Origin: Pelargonium nanum
Lineage: Eukaryota > Streptophyta > Magnoliopsida > Geraniales > Geraniaceae
Length of the DNA: 27,695 nucleotides
Direction: 5' to 3'
NCBI GenBank assembly: GCA_036897485.1
Contig: JAYMTF010000972.1
Location: 1 to 27,695, forward strand
The translations under genes were made by a program, and so were the position numbers. Under the pieces are notes generated by a model. It searched no databases, had not been told where the DNA came from, and worked only from the letters and a program-made list of their open reading frames with translations. Positions 1-10,771 of this stretch are shown here, piece after piece. Within the stretch, counting starts at the first letter, position 1, and each line of letters opens with the position of its first letter.

Positions 1-76
1 TTTTAATGTGTTGTTATGTATTAGCCCTCTTATACATGTGAATATTTAATATATAGTGTAAGATTAAAAAAAGAAG

Positions 77-117
77 TGTTCACTTTTTTGCCCGTGAACA
101 CCCGTGCACCGCACGGG
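77..117. repeat. nested inverted repeat (hairpin)
   Basis: GTGTTCAC (77-84) is answered by GTGAACAC (94-101), and CCCGTGC (101-107) by GCACGGG (111-117), giving two adjacent perfect hairpins. The block reads like the end of a dispersed plant repeat. No gene is seen around it. Confidence 0.45.
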
Positions 118-1560
118 TCTCCATCTAGTTTGTTATATATGTGTAGTAAGATAATACCATTTGGTCAAAATATATGTTTTATATTTAAAAGCACAATACA
201 TGGCATTCATTGTTTGACAACAACATTATACAAAATGCAATATCGTATAAGTAAGTTCTCTCCATGAAGATATTAGTCTTCCCATATATCTTCCAAAATG
301 CGCGTCGGTCTTTTACTTTTCTCCTTTGTGCGAAGGTAAATAATGACATTAAGTTAAGCAACTTTGAACCCTCACAAACAATTAGCAGTGACAATACTTT
401 TTTTTCCTGACCATCAGAACATATTGCAAACGCTGCTTCTACAATCATTGATTCTATTAATTTAAAATCATCGCAAACAGATTCCTCAAATTTATAAATC
501 CACACATCTGTTTTCAAAGTAGAATCTGAACAAGTCCTCAAAGAATCGTAGCTCAACATCTCCTATACTAGCTAGCATTCATTTGAGCATCTTCAAGTCA
601 TGCTTTAAGTTGCGACTAACATAAATTAATACAAAACCAATAATATAAACATTAGTAAAATTTGTTGGGTAACGACCCAATTGATTGGTTGATGTTCATC
701 TCTTATCAAGTACGGCTCGACAACACTCTCGTCATGCTGGCATAGATGTATGAGTTCAACGTGAAAGGTCTCGTAATTGTTGTTGAAACCGAATATGAGA
801 TGGGGTGCTTTTCTCCAAAGAAAGTTGCATAAGATATAAAATACATAGTTTTTTTAGTCTTTGTCAGTATAAACTTGAACAAATTTAATTTGTTATTCAA
901 ATTGAGAATGTCTATCATTTATTTTAAGTGAATAATTCAAGTGACCATGTATAATTTAACCTATCTTGCGTATCTTATAAAAACATATGCTTCATAGTTA
1001 CCACGTATAAAACATATATTGAAGAGTGTAAGAAAATCACACTTCATATTGAATTTTTATATGACAACATCTTATTAATATTCGTAGCTAATAAAATTAT
1101 TAGGAGTTGACATCTAGCGACCCAACTATAAGAAAAGGTAGTTGCTCCAACGCATATTCTAGCCTCTCGAGGTAGGCAAGGAAAAAATATTTTATGAGTC
1201 TGTAATAATCTCGACACTGTAATTCCGTGCTACTCTTAATCTATGTTTCTTGCATTATCAAAAAAAGACAATGTGCAGTTACCAAAACATTTTACTTTCC
1301 CATAACTGTCTCCAACCATTTTTTGTTGTAAGGAACCCTTTTAACAGTGTAAAAGCACATAAATACTGAATAGTTTATCTTTTACTAACATTAGTGTGTT
1401 TATTATTATTTTTTTTCCAAATATAATATAGATAATGACTTAAACTATAAAATTTAGATTTTAATTTAGTTGTTTCTCAAAGTATCCGAAAATGCTACTG
1501 AAAGATTAAAATGAGTATACGACACTTGCTTGAAATAGCAGTAGAGTACGAAGAGTTTTG
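118..1560. other. AT-rich spacer without a recognisable gene
   Basis: The stretch is AT-rich with frequent stops. The only longer reading frame runs on the minus strand from 559 to 185 (124 codons) and matches no family I recognise. I see no convincing RNA gene, exon chain or repeat unit here. Confidence 0.5.
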
Positions 1561-1591
1561 AGCGTTTTGGTTTTGGATGGGCTATTAAATT

Positions 1592-1643
1592 GTCCCACAT
1601 CGGATACGAATTGAATGGTGCTGCGAGGCGCTTCTTATATAAA
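1592..1643 (+). promoter_or_regulatory. U5 snRNA promoter, copy 1 (USE + TATA)
   Basis: GTCCCACATCG at 1592-1602 is a perfect plant Upstream Sequence Element (RTCCCACATCG). TATATAAA follows at 1636-1643. The 33 bases between them are the spacing typical of RNA polymerase II plant snRNA genes; polymerase III types (U6, U3) have about 10 bases less. A TGGGCT motif lies just upstream at 1578-1583. Confidence 0.93.
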
Positions 1644-1664
1644 GCAAGCTTCTGCTTTGAGAAT

Positions 1665-1792
1665 AGTCACGCAGCCGTGCGGTGAGTACAAAGCGAACTA
1701 TTCTTTCGCCTTTTACTAAAGAATACCGTGTGCTCGCCGCTCATAGCGGCATACGCCTATTTTTGGAGGGGTTTCCTAAAAAGGAAACTCCT
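1665..1792 (+). ncRNA. U5: U5 spliceosomal snRNA, copy 1
   Basis: U5 snRNA holds the exons in place during both splicing steps as the core of the U5 snRNP. The invariant loop I GCCTTTTAC is at 1708-1716, closed by the stem ATTCTTT/AAAGAAT (1700-1706, 1718-1724). The Sm-protein site ATTTTTGG is at 1759-1766. It is followed by a 3' stem-loop in which GTTTCC (1771-1776) pairs with GGAAAC (1783-1788). About 128 nt fits plant U5. The 5' end is an estimate, about 30 bases after the TATA box. Two bases differ from copy 2; one, in GAGTAC opposite GTGCTC, gives a G-U wobble where copy 2 has a G-C pair, so folding is kept. The AGTNNAA 3'-end box is not clear here: the downstream sequence reads AGATAGAA. 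Confidence 0.93.
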
Positions 1793-1870
1793 AAAATTCA
1801 AAAGATAGAAAATTTCATTTTAATGTGCAATACTTGTGATTAAGTAGTATTTGGAAATATATTATAGAAA

Positions 1871-2043
1871 ATGCAAAATGTACTAAATTTGGTGTACAAA
1901 GTGATGTGACAGCCTACGTGACACATCTATATGCGGCGTATTGTGATTCGGTCATCAAGAAATTAATTGATGTGTCATCCTTCGTTGTTTGACACATCAC
2001 TTTGTACAAGTATTTTTGTACAAAATTTTGTACATATAGCATT
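1871..2043. mobile_element. MITE-like inverted-repeat element
   Basis: A perfect 16-bp inverted repeat begins TGTACAAAGTGA (1893-1908) and is answered at 1993-2008. Weaker outer similarity carries the ends out to AATGC at about 1871 and GCATT at 2039-2043. The right end holds a TGTACAAAATTTTGTACA palindrome. The last 29 bases (2015-2043) recur identically at 10106-10134 and in diverged form at 10399-10427. There is no coding capacity. Family and target-site duplication are not determined. Confidence 0.6.
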
Positions 2044-2049
2044 ACTCAT

Positions 2050-3100
2050 ATATTATTTTGTTTGTTCTAACAGTGTATTTATATCAAAGTAGGTTGAGCA
2101 AAACAATTTAACCGCTTCGAATTTCCTTTGAGGTCTCGTGTTCGAGTCTTATTACAAGTTTGGATTGGGTCATTTGGATTAATTCATTCACACATTTTAT
2201 GTCTAAGAAGTGAAACTTGATATTATCCGTAGTCAAAATTCGAATTATCCGAATCTGACTCGAAATTCGAATTTGTCACCTCTCAAAAAAATAAGAACAA
2301 GTTAGTGTGTATGTTCACTCTTGTATCATCAAAATTACGTGCTATAACAAATTTAAGAGATATTAAGTAACTTAATTTAACAATAGTCTCCTGTCATATT
2401 AAAGAGAATGAAGTGTCTATTGTTCAACTTAAGTGATACTAACTAGAATAATATCAATAATGTTGAGAAGGAACCGTCCAATGTTCAATGCATGAACCTA
2501 AACGCGAGTGAGATGATATGTAGTTAGCTAGCGTACACCTCGAATTGGTTCCCACTCCACCTAGAGTTGGATTGACCGGATTTCTTGTGGTCATTGATTC
2601 GACCCGTTTTGTTTTAAAAATATATTTTTGGTACAATATATTACCAAATTATTCACTAATTTTTCCAAAATTCACATTAGTTTATTTTTTCTCTAAAAAT
2701 TTGTCTATTTAAATAAAGTCAATCAAATCAATCAAGTTTGAATCGCACACAACCCATTTAGTCCATACCAAAATCTAATACCAGTCTAGAATCTATATTG
2801 ATTTTCGGTCCACCCTTATGCTTTGGTCAGCCTGGACCAAACCCGATGAACAACTTTATTCTCATCGTCCAACTTTATAATCGAGAACCATTTACACAAA
2901 AATCACGCGCATTTAAAAGCTCATTGAATAATGCATATATCCAAATGTAATTAAACAACTCCACAATATAATTTATTGCGGTACGATTTTGTATTAAGTA
3001 TTTTGAATGTGAATCAAAATTCGAATTATCAACTCAAAATAAAAATTTAATTTTCTCAAAAATATTTGAAGTCTTAAATTTAATAAATATATGGGAAAAT
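2050..3100. other. AT-rich spacer
   Basis: No reading frame with recognisable coding character is present, and no RNA gene or clear tandem repeat. The small minus-strand frame at 2454-2636 does not resemble a known protein. Confidence 0.5.
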
Positions 3101-3124
3101 CCAAATAGGAAATATTTTCGTCGT

Positions 3125-3332
3125 AACCAAACAGCCTCTCTCTTCACACTCTCCTTCTCCATCTTCAAGTTTTGCTCCGTCAAAATCCAATCCTAACCCT
3201 AATTTCCAAATCATCTCCAGATCCATAAACAACGCAAAAGCTAGGGTTTTTCCTCTACCCTTCGATCGCTCTCCTTCAAATTCGTAGTTAATTTTGTTGT
3301 TTTTTAATATCTAAAACCTCGCATTGTCAGCC
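3125..3332 (+). promoter_or_regulatory. LUC7 promoter end / 5' UTR with telo-box motifs
   Basis: A CT-rich tract (about 3135-3175) is followed by AACCCTAA (3195-3202) and CTAGGGTTTTT (3241-3251). These telo-box type motifs are common upstream of plant housekeeping and RNA-processing genes. The sequence then runs into the LUC7 ATG. The transcription start is not determined, and no strong TATA box is seen. Confidence 0.55.
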
Positions 3333-6300
3333 ATGGACGCCCAGAGAGCTCTGCTAGACGAATTAATGGGTGCAAGTAAGATCCACAAACCCAAATAATT
3401 TGTTTTTTCTTTTAATTTTACTATTTTAGTGTTCAACATTAGCTCGGAATGGTACGTTTCTTAGAATTTTTGAAAAATCTCCATTTTTGTTGCTTATACT
3501 AACAAAAAAAAGGTCAATTTATAGGTTTTTATTTGTCAATAAGATTGAAGTTTGTATTTGCTTTTGATTTGTGTTCTATACCTTCTTTTATTTGTATTTT
3601 TATATTTTACCGTTGAGTTTCAGTTCAAAATGGTATGTGTTTGTTAAGGTTTTTGGGGAAAAAAAACTTTATTGTCAATTTAGCTTAATTTGATGCTCAC
3701 ACTAACACAAAGTCCAACATTTTATGTTATTTTGGGCCTGAAGTTTGAGTTTACTCTTGATGTGGGTCATGTTTAATTTAGCATTTGTTGTGGTTTGTAT
3801 TTATTTCGGTTATTGATTAGATGTTTTCATTGAGTTGTGTTCTGTGAATTCTAGGTCGGAATCTCACTGATGAAGAGAGAAAAGGGTACCGGGAAATTAC
3901 ATGGGATGATAAGGATGTTTGTGGATGTTACATGGTTCGGTTTTGTCCTCACGATCTCTTCGTCAATACAAAGAGTGACCTCGGTGAGTAATTGGCTATT
4001 TTGTATTAAATTGAACTCACTGAGGTAGCATTTGGATTAAACTCTTTGGAATGAGTGTGAGAGTGAGAATCAAGAAAGAGAATGGGAATTGTAGAGCCAT
4101 TCTCATGACCAAAATATCATAATTCAAACACGAATAGTGAGAATCTCATTCCCATTCCTGAACAATTCTCTTAAATCCAAACACTACCTTAGACCTTAGT
4201 AGTCGATCCGCTCCCATTGGCTGTCAAAGATAAGAAAGAAAATTGTCAGTTTCATTATAGCATCCGGAAGTTTTAATTCAATGAGGGGTAATTGGGTGCA
4301 TTTGGCTCAGTCGAGTTGAGGTTGTTTCACCGGTGTCAATACTATGACAGTTTAAATAGTAAAATATCTCATATCTTTTAGTTGCATATCTTTAGCAACC
4401 AATGGACATTTATGTTTCGTTCTTAGAGAGTGAATTATGATTCATCTTTTTTATATTGTTGGTGTTTTGGTGTATCAGGAAAATGCCCTAAAATTCATGA
4501 CCAGAAGCTGAAAGAAAGGTACTCCATGGAAATATATTTGAACTTTTTTTTCATGCTACATAATCGTTTATGTGGTATTTGTTATCATTGCAAGCAAATA
4601 GGAAATGTGTCATTTATGTGGTGTTTGAATGAATTGGCAGGATCTTGAGAACCTCCGATTGATGAGTAGGATAGAACTTAAATATGAGTTAGGAGCGTGG
4701 CATTTTATGCTGTTGCTGGTTTTTCTTGTTGAGGTAACCGATCTTGAGCATTTTGATCAGATCCATGTAATAAATGGGGATTATGTTATATCCTCACCCA
4801 AACAATGGGTCAATTTGATGCGCCCTTAACTAAAAGGGCAAATGACATACAAATACTTTATGAGGTTTTCTCGGACGAAGGATGTTGTGAATGGGATGGG
4901 CATAACTGGTTTCCACGCTATGTCAACCTTACTCAAACTTGACATACTTATGAAATGATTGTCAGACTTATATGTTTCTTCACATTGGTATAGAGATGGA
5001 AAATGATATCATCGTGCCATAACTAATACTAGAACACACTTTTATTTTGGCGAAATCTTCAGTTTTAGCTTGGAAAGAAATGTTTTCAGACCAAAATAAG
5101 ATTGAGGGTGTTACTTATTTTCTGCTTTAAAGATGTTTTAAGATCTGTTAGTTATTATAATGTTTTCAATTGTTCTTATTGCGAAACATCTCTTAATGAT
5201 CCTAATATATATGTAAACCGACTAATATAGATTTTTCCCCCCTAATAGCATAATTTTTTTTGTTGGCTTCATTGGGTTGCATCTTTTGGCTGTCATATTA
5301 TAGGCTAACATGGACTTATGCTCTATTCTAACCAATGGCTGAATGTAATATGTAAACATTTTGATTGATTATTGACTAGTCATGTTTGTGTAAGTTTTGG
5401 CGGTCACTTTTATTTCTTAACATTACAAAATATCAAGCTCAAATGAATGCTTCATACTTGACACCCCATGCTCTCAAGGTACAAGCTTTTAGGAGTTTTT
5501 AATGTGTTGCCTCTTCTATGATGATGTTATGCTTTAGGCAATTGTGAAATCTTAATAAGATGTTCAAGCATAATTAACTGTATCCAAGTATGCTTACCTT
5601 GCACGATTGGCTCCTTTACACAGTTATTGTCTTAAGAAATTATGTAATTCATTGTATATGCCAATTCCACTTGTAACGGGTTTATCATTATTTGTGTCAT
5701 TAGTTTTGAGAAGTCCCCAAGGCACGATTCCTATGTGTCCAAATTTGAAGCCGAACTTGTTCTGCATTGCGAGAAACTGGTCTGTCTCTCACTTTGTTGC
5801 TATTAAATCATGTTACGATGTTATGCGCGTTGTTCCCGTCTCAATTTCTGTTATATTCCATTGCAGGTGATGGACTTGGATAGAAGAGTTAGGCGAGGGC
5901 AAGTGCGCCTTGCCCAAGATGTAGAACCTGCGCCCTCATCGCCATTATCGGCTGAAAAATCTGAGCAATTATCCGTGTTGGAAGAGAAAATAAAGAATCT
6001 GCTTGAACAAGTGGAAACCCTAGGTGAAGCTGGCAAGGTGGATGAAGCTGAAGCGCTCATGAGAAAGGTTCAGCTCATGTAACCAAGTTTTTGTTTTTAG
6101 CATTGAATAACCAGTCAAAATACTTGTAATTAGTGTTTCGTCTTTCCAAATATTCTCACAATTTTGTAATTAGGTCATTGCCATGATTCTAGTTTCTTAC
6201 ATTTATGGTCTCTATGAAAAAGATTTTTTTACTAATAGCTTTACTTGTACTGTGAAATAATCGCCACAAACTGGGCTTAATTTCAAATTTTCAATGTAAC

Positions 6301-7401
6301 TATTCAGGTGGAGTTGCTTAATGCTGAGAAGACGGCCTTGACTCAACAATCCCAGAATGATAAAGTCATGATGCTTGCGCAGGAGAAGAAAATGGCACTG
6401 TGTGAGATTTGTGGTTCGTTTCTAATAGCAAATGACGCTGCAGAGAGGACTCAGTCTCATATCACGGGGAAGCAGCATATTGGTTATGGCTTGGTCCGGG
6501 ATTTTATCGCCGAGTTCAAGGTACGTTCCATGTGCTAGACTTTCATACTGATCAATATAAATTGTGTACCCTTTGTTTTGCTATGACACATAAACACTCG
6601 TTTTCTCATCATATTCGTTTCCAACCCGTACTTGACACTCTTGACACTTTTAGGATACACATTGGACACATGATTTTATGCGTCTTAATTTTTAATCACA
6701 TTTTCAGACACTTCGGGTGTCCCCTGTTTTTTGTTTAAATGAATTTACCAAACCGTGTCTGACACCATAGAACACGTTGATGAGCATGGTAAAAGAATGT
6801 TAAAACATGAGAACAAATGTAGAGCTCTCATTTATTTTCTCATATTTATATTTCTCGTGCTCACATATATAACAAAAAGCAAATTCAATTGCAAAATATA
6901 TTATAATTTCTTAAAAGAAATTATTGATGGCTATCTCTCTACACTCTGTTTTCTTTAAAAATATTTTATCATATGCATTATATAACAAATATATATTACT
7001 GTTTATTATTATTGAACGTATTCTTAACTTGTCGCACCTCTCATTAATTAAAATTGTGTCCTATTCATGTCATGTCGTGTCCCATATCCCGTGTTCGTGT
7101 CTGCATTATGGTTGGTTAGTAAAGGTGGGTTATGGTTTTCCAGGAAGCTAAGGAGAAGGCAAGGGACGAGGAGAGACTGGCGAGGGAGAAAGAAGCTGAA
7201 GAAAGGAGGAAGCAGAGAGAAAAGGAATCTGAGAGCCGGAAAAGTAGTTCGGGTGACAAGGATAGGTATCGTGAGCGAGATCGATACCGTGAACGAGACA
7301 GAGGATATGGAAAGTCTCGTGACGGGAATGGAAGAGACGGCCGCAGGGACAGGTATAGTGGTCGCAGCAGGTCGCGATCCCCTAGGCATGGCCGCAGGTG
7401 A
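3333..7401 (+). CDS. LUC7: LUC7-like U1 snRNP protein (LUC7A/B type), seven exons
   Basis: LUC7 is a U1 snRNP component that helps select 5' splice sites in the nucleus. Exons by frame and GT-AG sites: 3333-3375, 3855-3983, 4479-4518, 5704-5779, 5867-6067, 6308-6520, 7144-7401, together 960 nt or 319 residues. The start MDAQRALLDELMG is the family start. Zinc finger 1 is CCCH type (C37, C45, C60, H64; FCPHDLF around 44-50). A helical, probably coiled-coil segment follows (about 97-185). Zinc finger 2 is C2H2 (C195, C198, H214, H220; CEICGSFL). The tail from about 235 is rich in RE/RD and RS and ends in SRSRSPRHGRR. Length fits plant LUC7A/B. Intron 3 is about 1.2 kb. The exon 5 donor AAG|GTTCAG is weak, and reading through it adds VQLM and a stop at 6080-6082. 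The product is certain; the exon joints are manual. Confidence 0.93.
4024..4189. mobile_element. small inverted-repeat element in LUC7 intron 2
   Basis: The ends GGTAGCATTTGGATTAAA (4024-4041) and the complement of GGTAGTGTTTGGATTTAA (about 4171-4188) form imperfect terminal inverted repeats around about 165 bp. Inner arms (GAGAATGGGAAT and ATTCCCATTC types) also pair. There is no coding capacity. A related foldback block lies at about 8655-8790. Target-site duplication is unclear. Confidence 0.6.
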
Positions 7402-7920
7402 TCATCTAAAAATCCAGTTCGTCCAAATTAGTGGATTGTGTAGAGAGTGACCGAGCTTTGGAGTTAAACGAGGTAGACCTTTTTATATCTCACCGTTTTA
7501 TGAACACGTGCTTTTGAATGTTTTTCTCATGCTGTTTCACAGCTTTGTTTCGACTTTCGACTATATCATCTCCGGTTCATTGAATATTATTAGAGGAGAA
7601 AAAGGGTTGAGGTAGGTATAACTTTATTGTTGTAACTTCTTTTATAATCGATTTTAGGCTTGGGTTGAACTATATTTACTTCTATACATGTTTCTCGGAA
7701 ACATTGTTTTCAGAGTCTCTTTTACTCCATCTTTTACTCGGGTCATCGCGGGTGCTTCTTATGTTGTTTCGAGTATTTGACAAGACTGATTCATATATGC
7801 ATAACAATGGTGCTGAGAGAATCTCTCGTTTTGAGGTAACATATTTGAGGTAACGTGTAAAACTTGGTCATCACTTCACCATCCCCGTTATACTTATTTC
7901 ATCTTAATACCTTTAATTTC
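7402..7920 (+). other. LUC7 3' UTR and downstream flank
   Basis: AT-rich sequence directly follows the LUC7 stop codon. The 3' UTR must lie here, but the poly(A) site cannot be fixed by eye. The small reading frame at 7665-7853 has no family resemblance. Confidence 0.4.
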
Positions 7921-7924
7921 ATTG

Positions 7925-8200
7925 TGTACGATGGATTATGTTTCAAAATGATTTGGTCGCAAACTTGATTTTCGTTTAAGTTTAGTTCCCTTAGTATCCA
8001 TTTTGTGCCAACTTGATCCCCGGTTTTATTTTTGTTCCATTTTTGTCCCTCTGTTACCCACTTTTGTTTTAAAATGGTCCCTTTAAATATCCTTCTTGTT
8101 CCAAATTGGTCACCATGCCATATTTGTAATTGGGGTCCAAATTGACACAAACAAGATTCTAAGGGGACTAATTTGAAAGGAAAAAAAAGATACTAAAGAG
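7925..8200. repeat. dispersed-repeat fragment (degenerate GGTCC/GTTCC-rich)
   Basis: Short degenerate phrases of the type TTTTGTTCCA, TTGGTCACC and TGGTCCCTTTAAAT recur through this block, and it ends in GGGACTAATTTGAAA. The composition is typical of transposon-derived plant repeats that contain multiple short subrepeats. Family not determined. Confidence 0.35.
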
Positions 8201-8654
8201 ACATTTTTTTAAACATTCTTCTAGTTTAATTTCTATGTACTTATCTTCCCATTTCATGCTTCTACTGGATTGGTGCGCCGGTCATTTTTCATGAACGGAC
8301 ACGTCTTAAAACCATCGGAAAAGGGGAGGTCAATGAGGTAGTCATCAAGTCTTCAACTTTTAAAAGTTTATCCTTGTCATTGTAGTTTTGGAGTTATTTA
8401 TATCGTGGTCTTGGAAAGGCAGTCTTGTTGTCTCTTTAGTAGTTCCTTTGAAATACGCCTCTTTAGCATACGTTTTGTTTCCGCGTGTGCGGTGCTTTAT
8501 ACTTCATAGGACTGGTATCCAGGTAATCGAAAAGTTAGTACGAGGGATGTTGCAATTTCCTGTCCCGGTTTTGCAGGGGATGTCCGGTAAAATCTTGATG
8601 GCATAGATTTGTGATGATATGGTTTGTGCGCAGAAAAAAATGTAGCCATTGTGG

Positions 8655-8790
8655 TAATGAGAATCAAGAATCAGAATGGGAATGAGATTCTCATCGTTAA
8701 TGTTTGGATTATCATATTTTGGTTATGAAAATGGCGCTGAATGAGATTCTCGTTCTCATTCTCATCATCATCCATTTTCGTTAAAATTTC
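8655..8790. repeat. foldback repeat related to the LUC7 intron 2 element
   Basis: GAATGGGAATGAGATTCTCA and ATGAGATTCTCGTTCTCATT-type phrases around 8670-8765, with TGTTTGGATTATCATATTTTGG between them, resemble the inner arms of the element at 4024-4189. The terminal repeats are not clear, so this is probably a decayed copy. Confidence 0.45.
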
Positions 8791-8799
8791 AAATGCCTT

Positions 8800-10040
8800 T
8801 TGGATGAAAGAACCGATCCTAATATTGTTTGAGAAATGATTGGGTTGTTGCTCGACATATGTTTTTAAGTCTAAAGAACCAGTTGTAATTGTATTTTGGC
8901 TAGATTTCGTAGTTCGATGATACTTTAGATCGAGTCGAGTTGTGGTTTGTGATCTTAATAAAGTTTTGGACACCATATTTTGTAGCTTTTGATGTTTATA
9001 AGCACAAACATTGGAGTTGAAGATTGTTTCAGGCTCCTTTTACTATTCTTGATTGGACTGCATGTTTATGACTTTCAAAGAAATTGGACAATTTGGTAAA
9101 TGATTTTGGGAGGCGGCAATTCGGAGTTTAGATTGGGTAATCTGAAAGGGTGTGCGTTCGGGTTTAAAACAAACATAGATTTTTAAGAACAAAACTGTAT
9201 ATTATATTCGTCACGGCTATTGTCATGTTAGAAAGACAGTGATGTTATATATGTCGGATTGTTCGTTCAAACACAGTTTTAAAGAACAGAACTACAACCT
9301 ATATTCTGTCCCGTACATTGTCATGTCGCCTTGCACATACAAGTTGTATAAAATTATAAACAAATAGCATCTCTAATGGTAAAAAAGTAGTCTCTGACAA
9401 CAAGACTGATGACTTAGTTAATACACGGATCACTCAGTTTTCGAACTTTCTAACAAACGCGAATTTTATACTATCAAGTTGAGGACATTATGCTCCTTCT
9501 CCGAACCTGTAAAGTCCGAACAACTGCCTGAGATTCACGATGACGCTACACCACTCATTCAATTGCCTCATAGACCGTTGTACCTTCTTCCACCCTAACC
9601 TTCGTTGAACTCGTCCAACTACATCGACCCCTACCCCATACTCTACCAAACCCGTCTTGGACAACCCACCACGTGCCACTCTGACCAATCTCTAAAAATG
9701 GTTCCAAAATCGTCCCCATAGAGGCCTCTGCCACGAACCCACCCTCACATTCGCCGATCATTCAACAATCTCTTTAGCTCCCCTTCCCGGCGATTTTGAC
9801 AAGCCTCTAACCGGCGACCACACTTTTCTTGTAATTTGGACAAGCACTTCTCCCTCTCCTATCCCAACCCCAAAATCTACTATGTTTTTCATATGTCCCA
9901 TAATATAACGCAACACATCAATTATTTTATTGATGATTCGATACGCTAAATATGCGATATGTCTTATAAACCGAACATTCACGGCTATAAATTCATGTAT
10001 AATCATATTGTTACTAATTTAAACTACAAAATATAATCAA
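8800..10040. other. spacer without a recognisable gene
   Basis: The stretch 9490-9860 is C-rich on the plus strand, unlike the surrounding AT-rich DNA. It opens minus-strand frames of 66-82 codons, but these overlap, shift frame and match no family I recognise. About 9895-10035 is loosely repeated at about 10235-10370 (TAAACCGAACATTCACGG against TAAACCGGACGCTCCGCG, then AATTCATG). Confidence 0.4.
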
Positions 10041-10049
10041 GTGTAATTT

Positions 10050-10427
10050 GTCACTAAAAGCCACATCACATCGTACCAAAATATTTTCACTAAAAGCCAC
10101 ATGGCTTTGTACAAAATTTTGTACATATAGCATTGCTCTTTTTATCTTCTTAAGTGGAGACACAATGGATAATTGTACAAAATGATGTGTCAATAAATGA
10201 GGCATGACACGTCAAAAATCATATTGGTGACTTGGCCGAATCACCACGTGTGCAATTTGTCTAATAAACCGGACGCTCCGCGCCAAAAATTCATGGGAGG
10301 GTGGTGGTATCATATACGTCGTGTTGTTATTCGTTAAAATTAATTTTAAACTACGAAAATACAAAAATAGTATCTGCCTCGTAGATTGCCACGTCATTTT
10401 TGTACAAAATATTGTACATTAAGCATT
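10050..10427. repeat. cluster of MITE-like termini upstream of U5 copy 2
   Basis: Two copies of the TGTACAAAATTTTGTACA palindrome-bearing terminus lie in the same orientation, at 10106-10134 (identical to 2015-2043 over 29 bases) and 10399-10427 (diverged). ACTAAAAGCCACAT occurs twice, near 10053 and 10090. The segment between holds further related sequence such as GTACAAAATGATGTGTCA. It looks like nested or decayed non-autonomous elements. Confidence 0.5.
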
Positions 10428-10542
10428 TTTCATTAAAAAAATTAGTAACGATGAAATGTGAGAAACTCTTTATAGTAGCAGTAGCAGAGTATAACTATCA
10501 ACCAGAGTCTGACTGTTTTGGTCTTTGATGGGCTTTTAAATT

Positions 10543-10594
10543 GTCCCACATCGGATACGGAGTGAATGTTGCTGTGAGGCGCATCTTATATAAA
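10543..10594 (+). promoter_or_regulatory. U5 snRNA promoter, copy 2 (USE + TATA)
   Basis: The USE GTCCCACATCG is at 10543-10553 and TATATAAA at 10587-10594. The 33-base gap is the same as in copy 1 and fits a polymerase II snRNA gene. A TGGGCTTTTAAATT stretch just upstream is shared with copy 1. Confidence 0.93.
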
Positions 10595-10615
10595 GCAAGC
10601 TTCTGCGTTGAGAAT

Positions 10616-10743
10616 AGCCACGCAGCCGTGCGGTGAGCACAAAGCGAACTATTCTTTCGCCTTTTACTAAAGAATACCGTGTGCTCGCCGCTCATAGCGG
10701 CATACGCCTATTTTTGGAGGGGTTTCCTAAAAAGGAAACTCCT
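10616..10743 (+). ncRNA. U5: U5 spliceosomal snRNA, copy 2
   Basis: This copy is collinear with copy 1 at a constant offset of 8951 bases and has no indels in the transcribed part. Loop I GCCTTTTAC is at 10659-10667, the Sm site ATTTTTGG at 10710-10717, and the 3' stem GTTTCC/GGAAAC at 10722-10727 and 10734-10739. GAGCAC pairs fully with GTGCTC in stem I, whereas copy 1 has a wobble. AGTATAAG at 10753-10760 fits the plant snRNA 3'-end box (AGTNNAA). The 5' end is estimated from the TATA box. Confidence 0.94.
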
Positions 10744-10771
10744 AAAATGGAAAGTATAAGATTTTATAACT

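Noticed and set aside
1592-1792. polymerase III snRNA (U6 or U3 type) reading of the USE/TATA gene
   Set aside because: The USE-TATA spacing is 33 bases, the polymerase II value; the gene has an Sm site and 3' stem-loop and no T-run terminator at the end.
7048-7450. frames of 113 and 127 codons on both strands
   Set aside because: Both are out-of-frame shadows of the repetitive RE/RS-coding last exon of LUC7.
8388-8606. 72-codon plus-strand frame downstream of LUC7
   Set aside because: No recognisable domain or conserved context; length is expected by chance.
9488-10006. minus-strand frames of 66-82 codons in a C-rich block
   Set aside because: Short overlapping frames with no shared family signal and no splice pattern; possibly a relic, but not supportable as a gene.
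10498-10695. minus-strand 65-codon frame
   Set aside because: It lies across the U5 copy 2 promoter and RNA on the opposite strand; the RNA gene explains the sequence.
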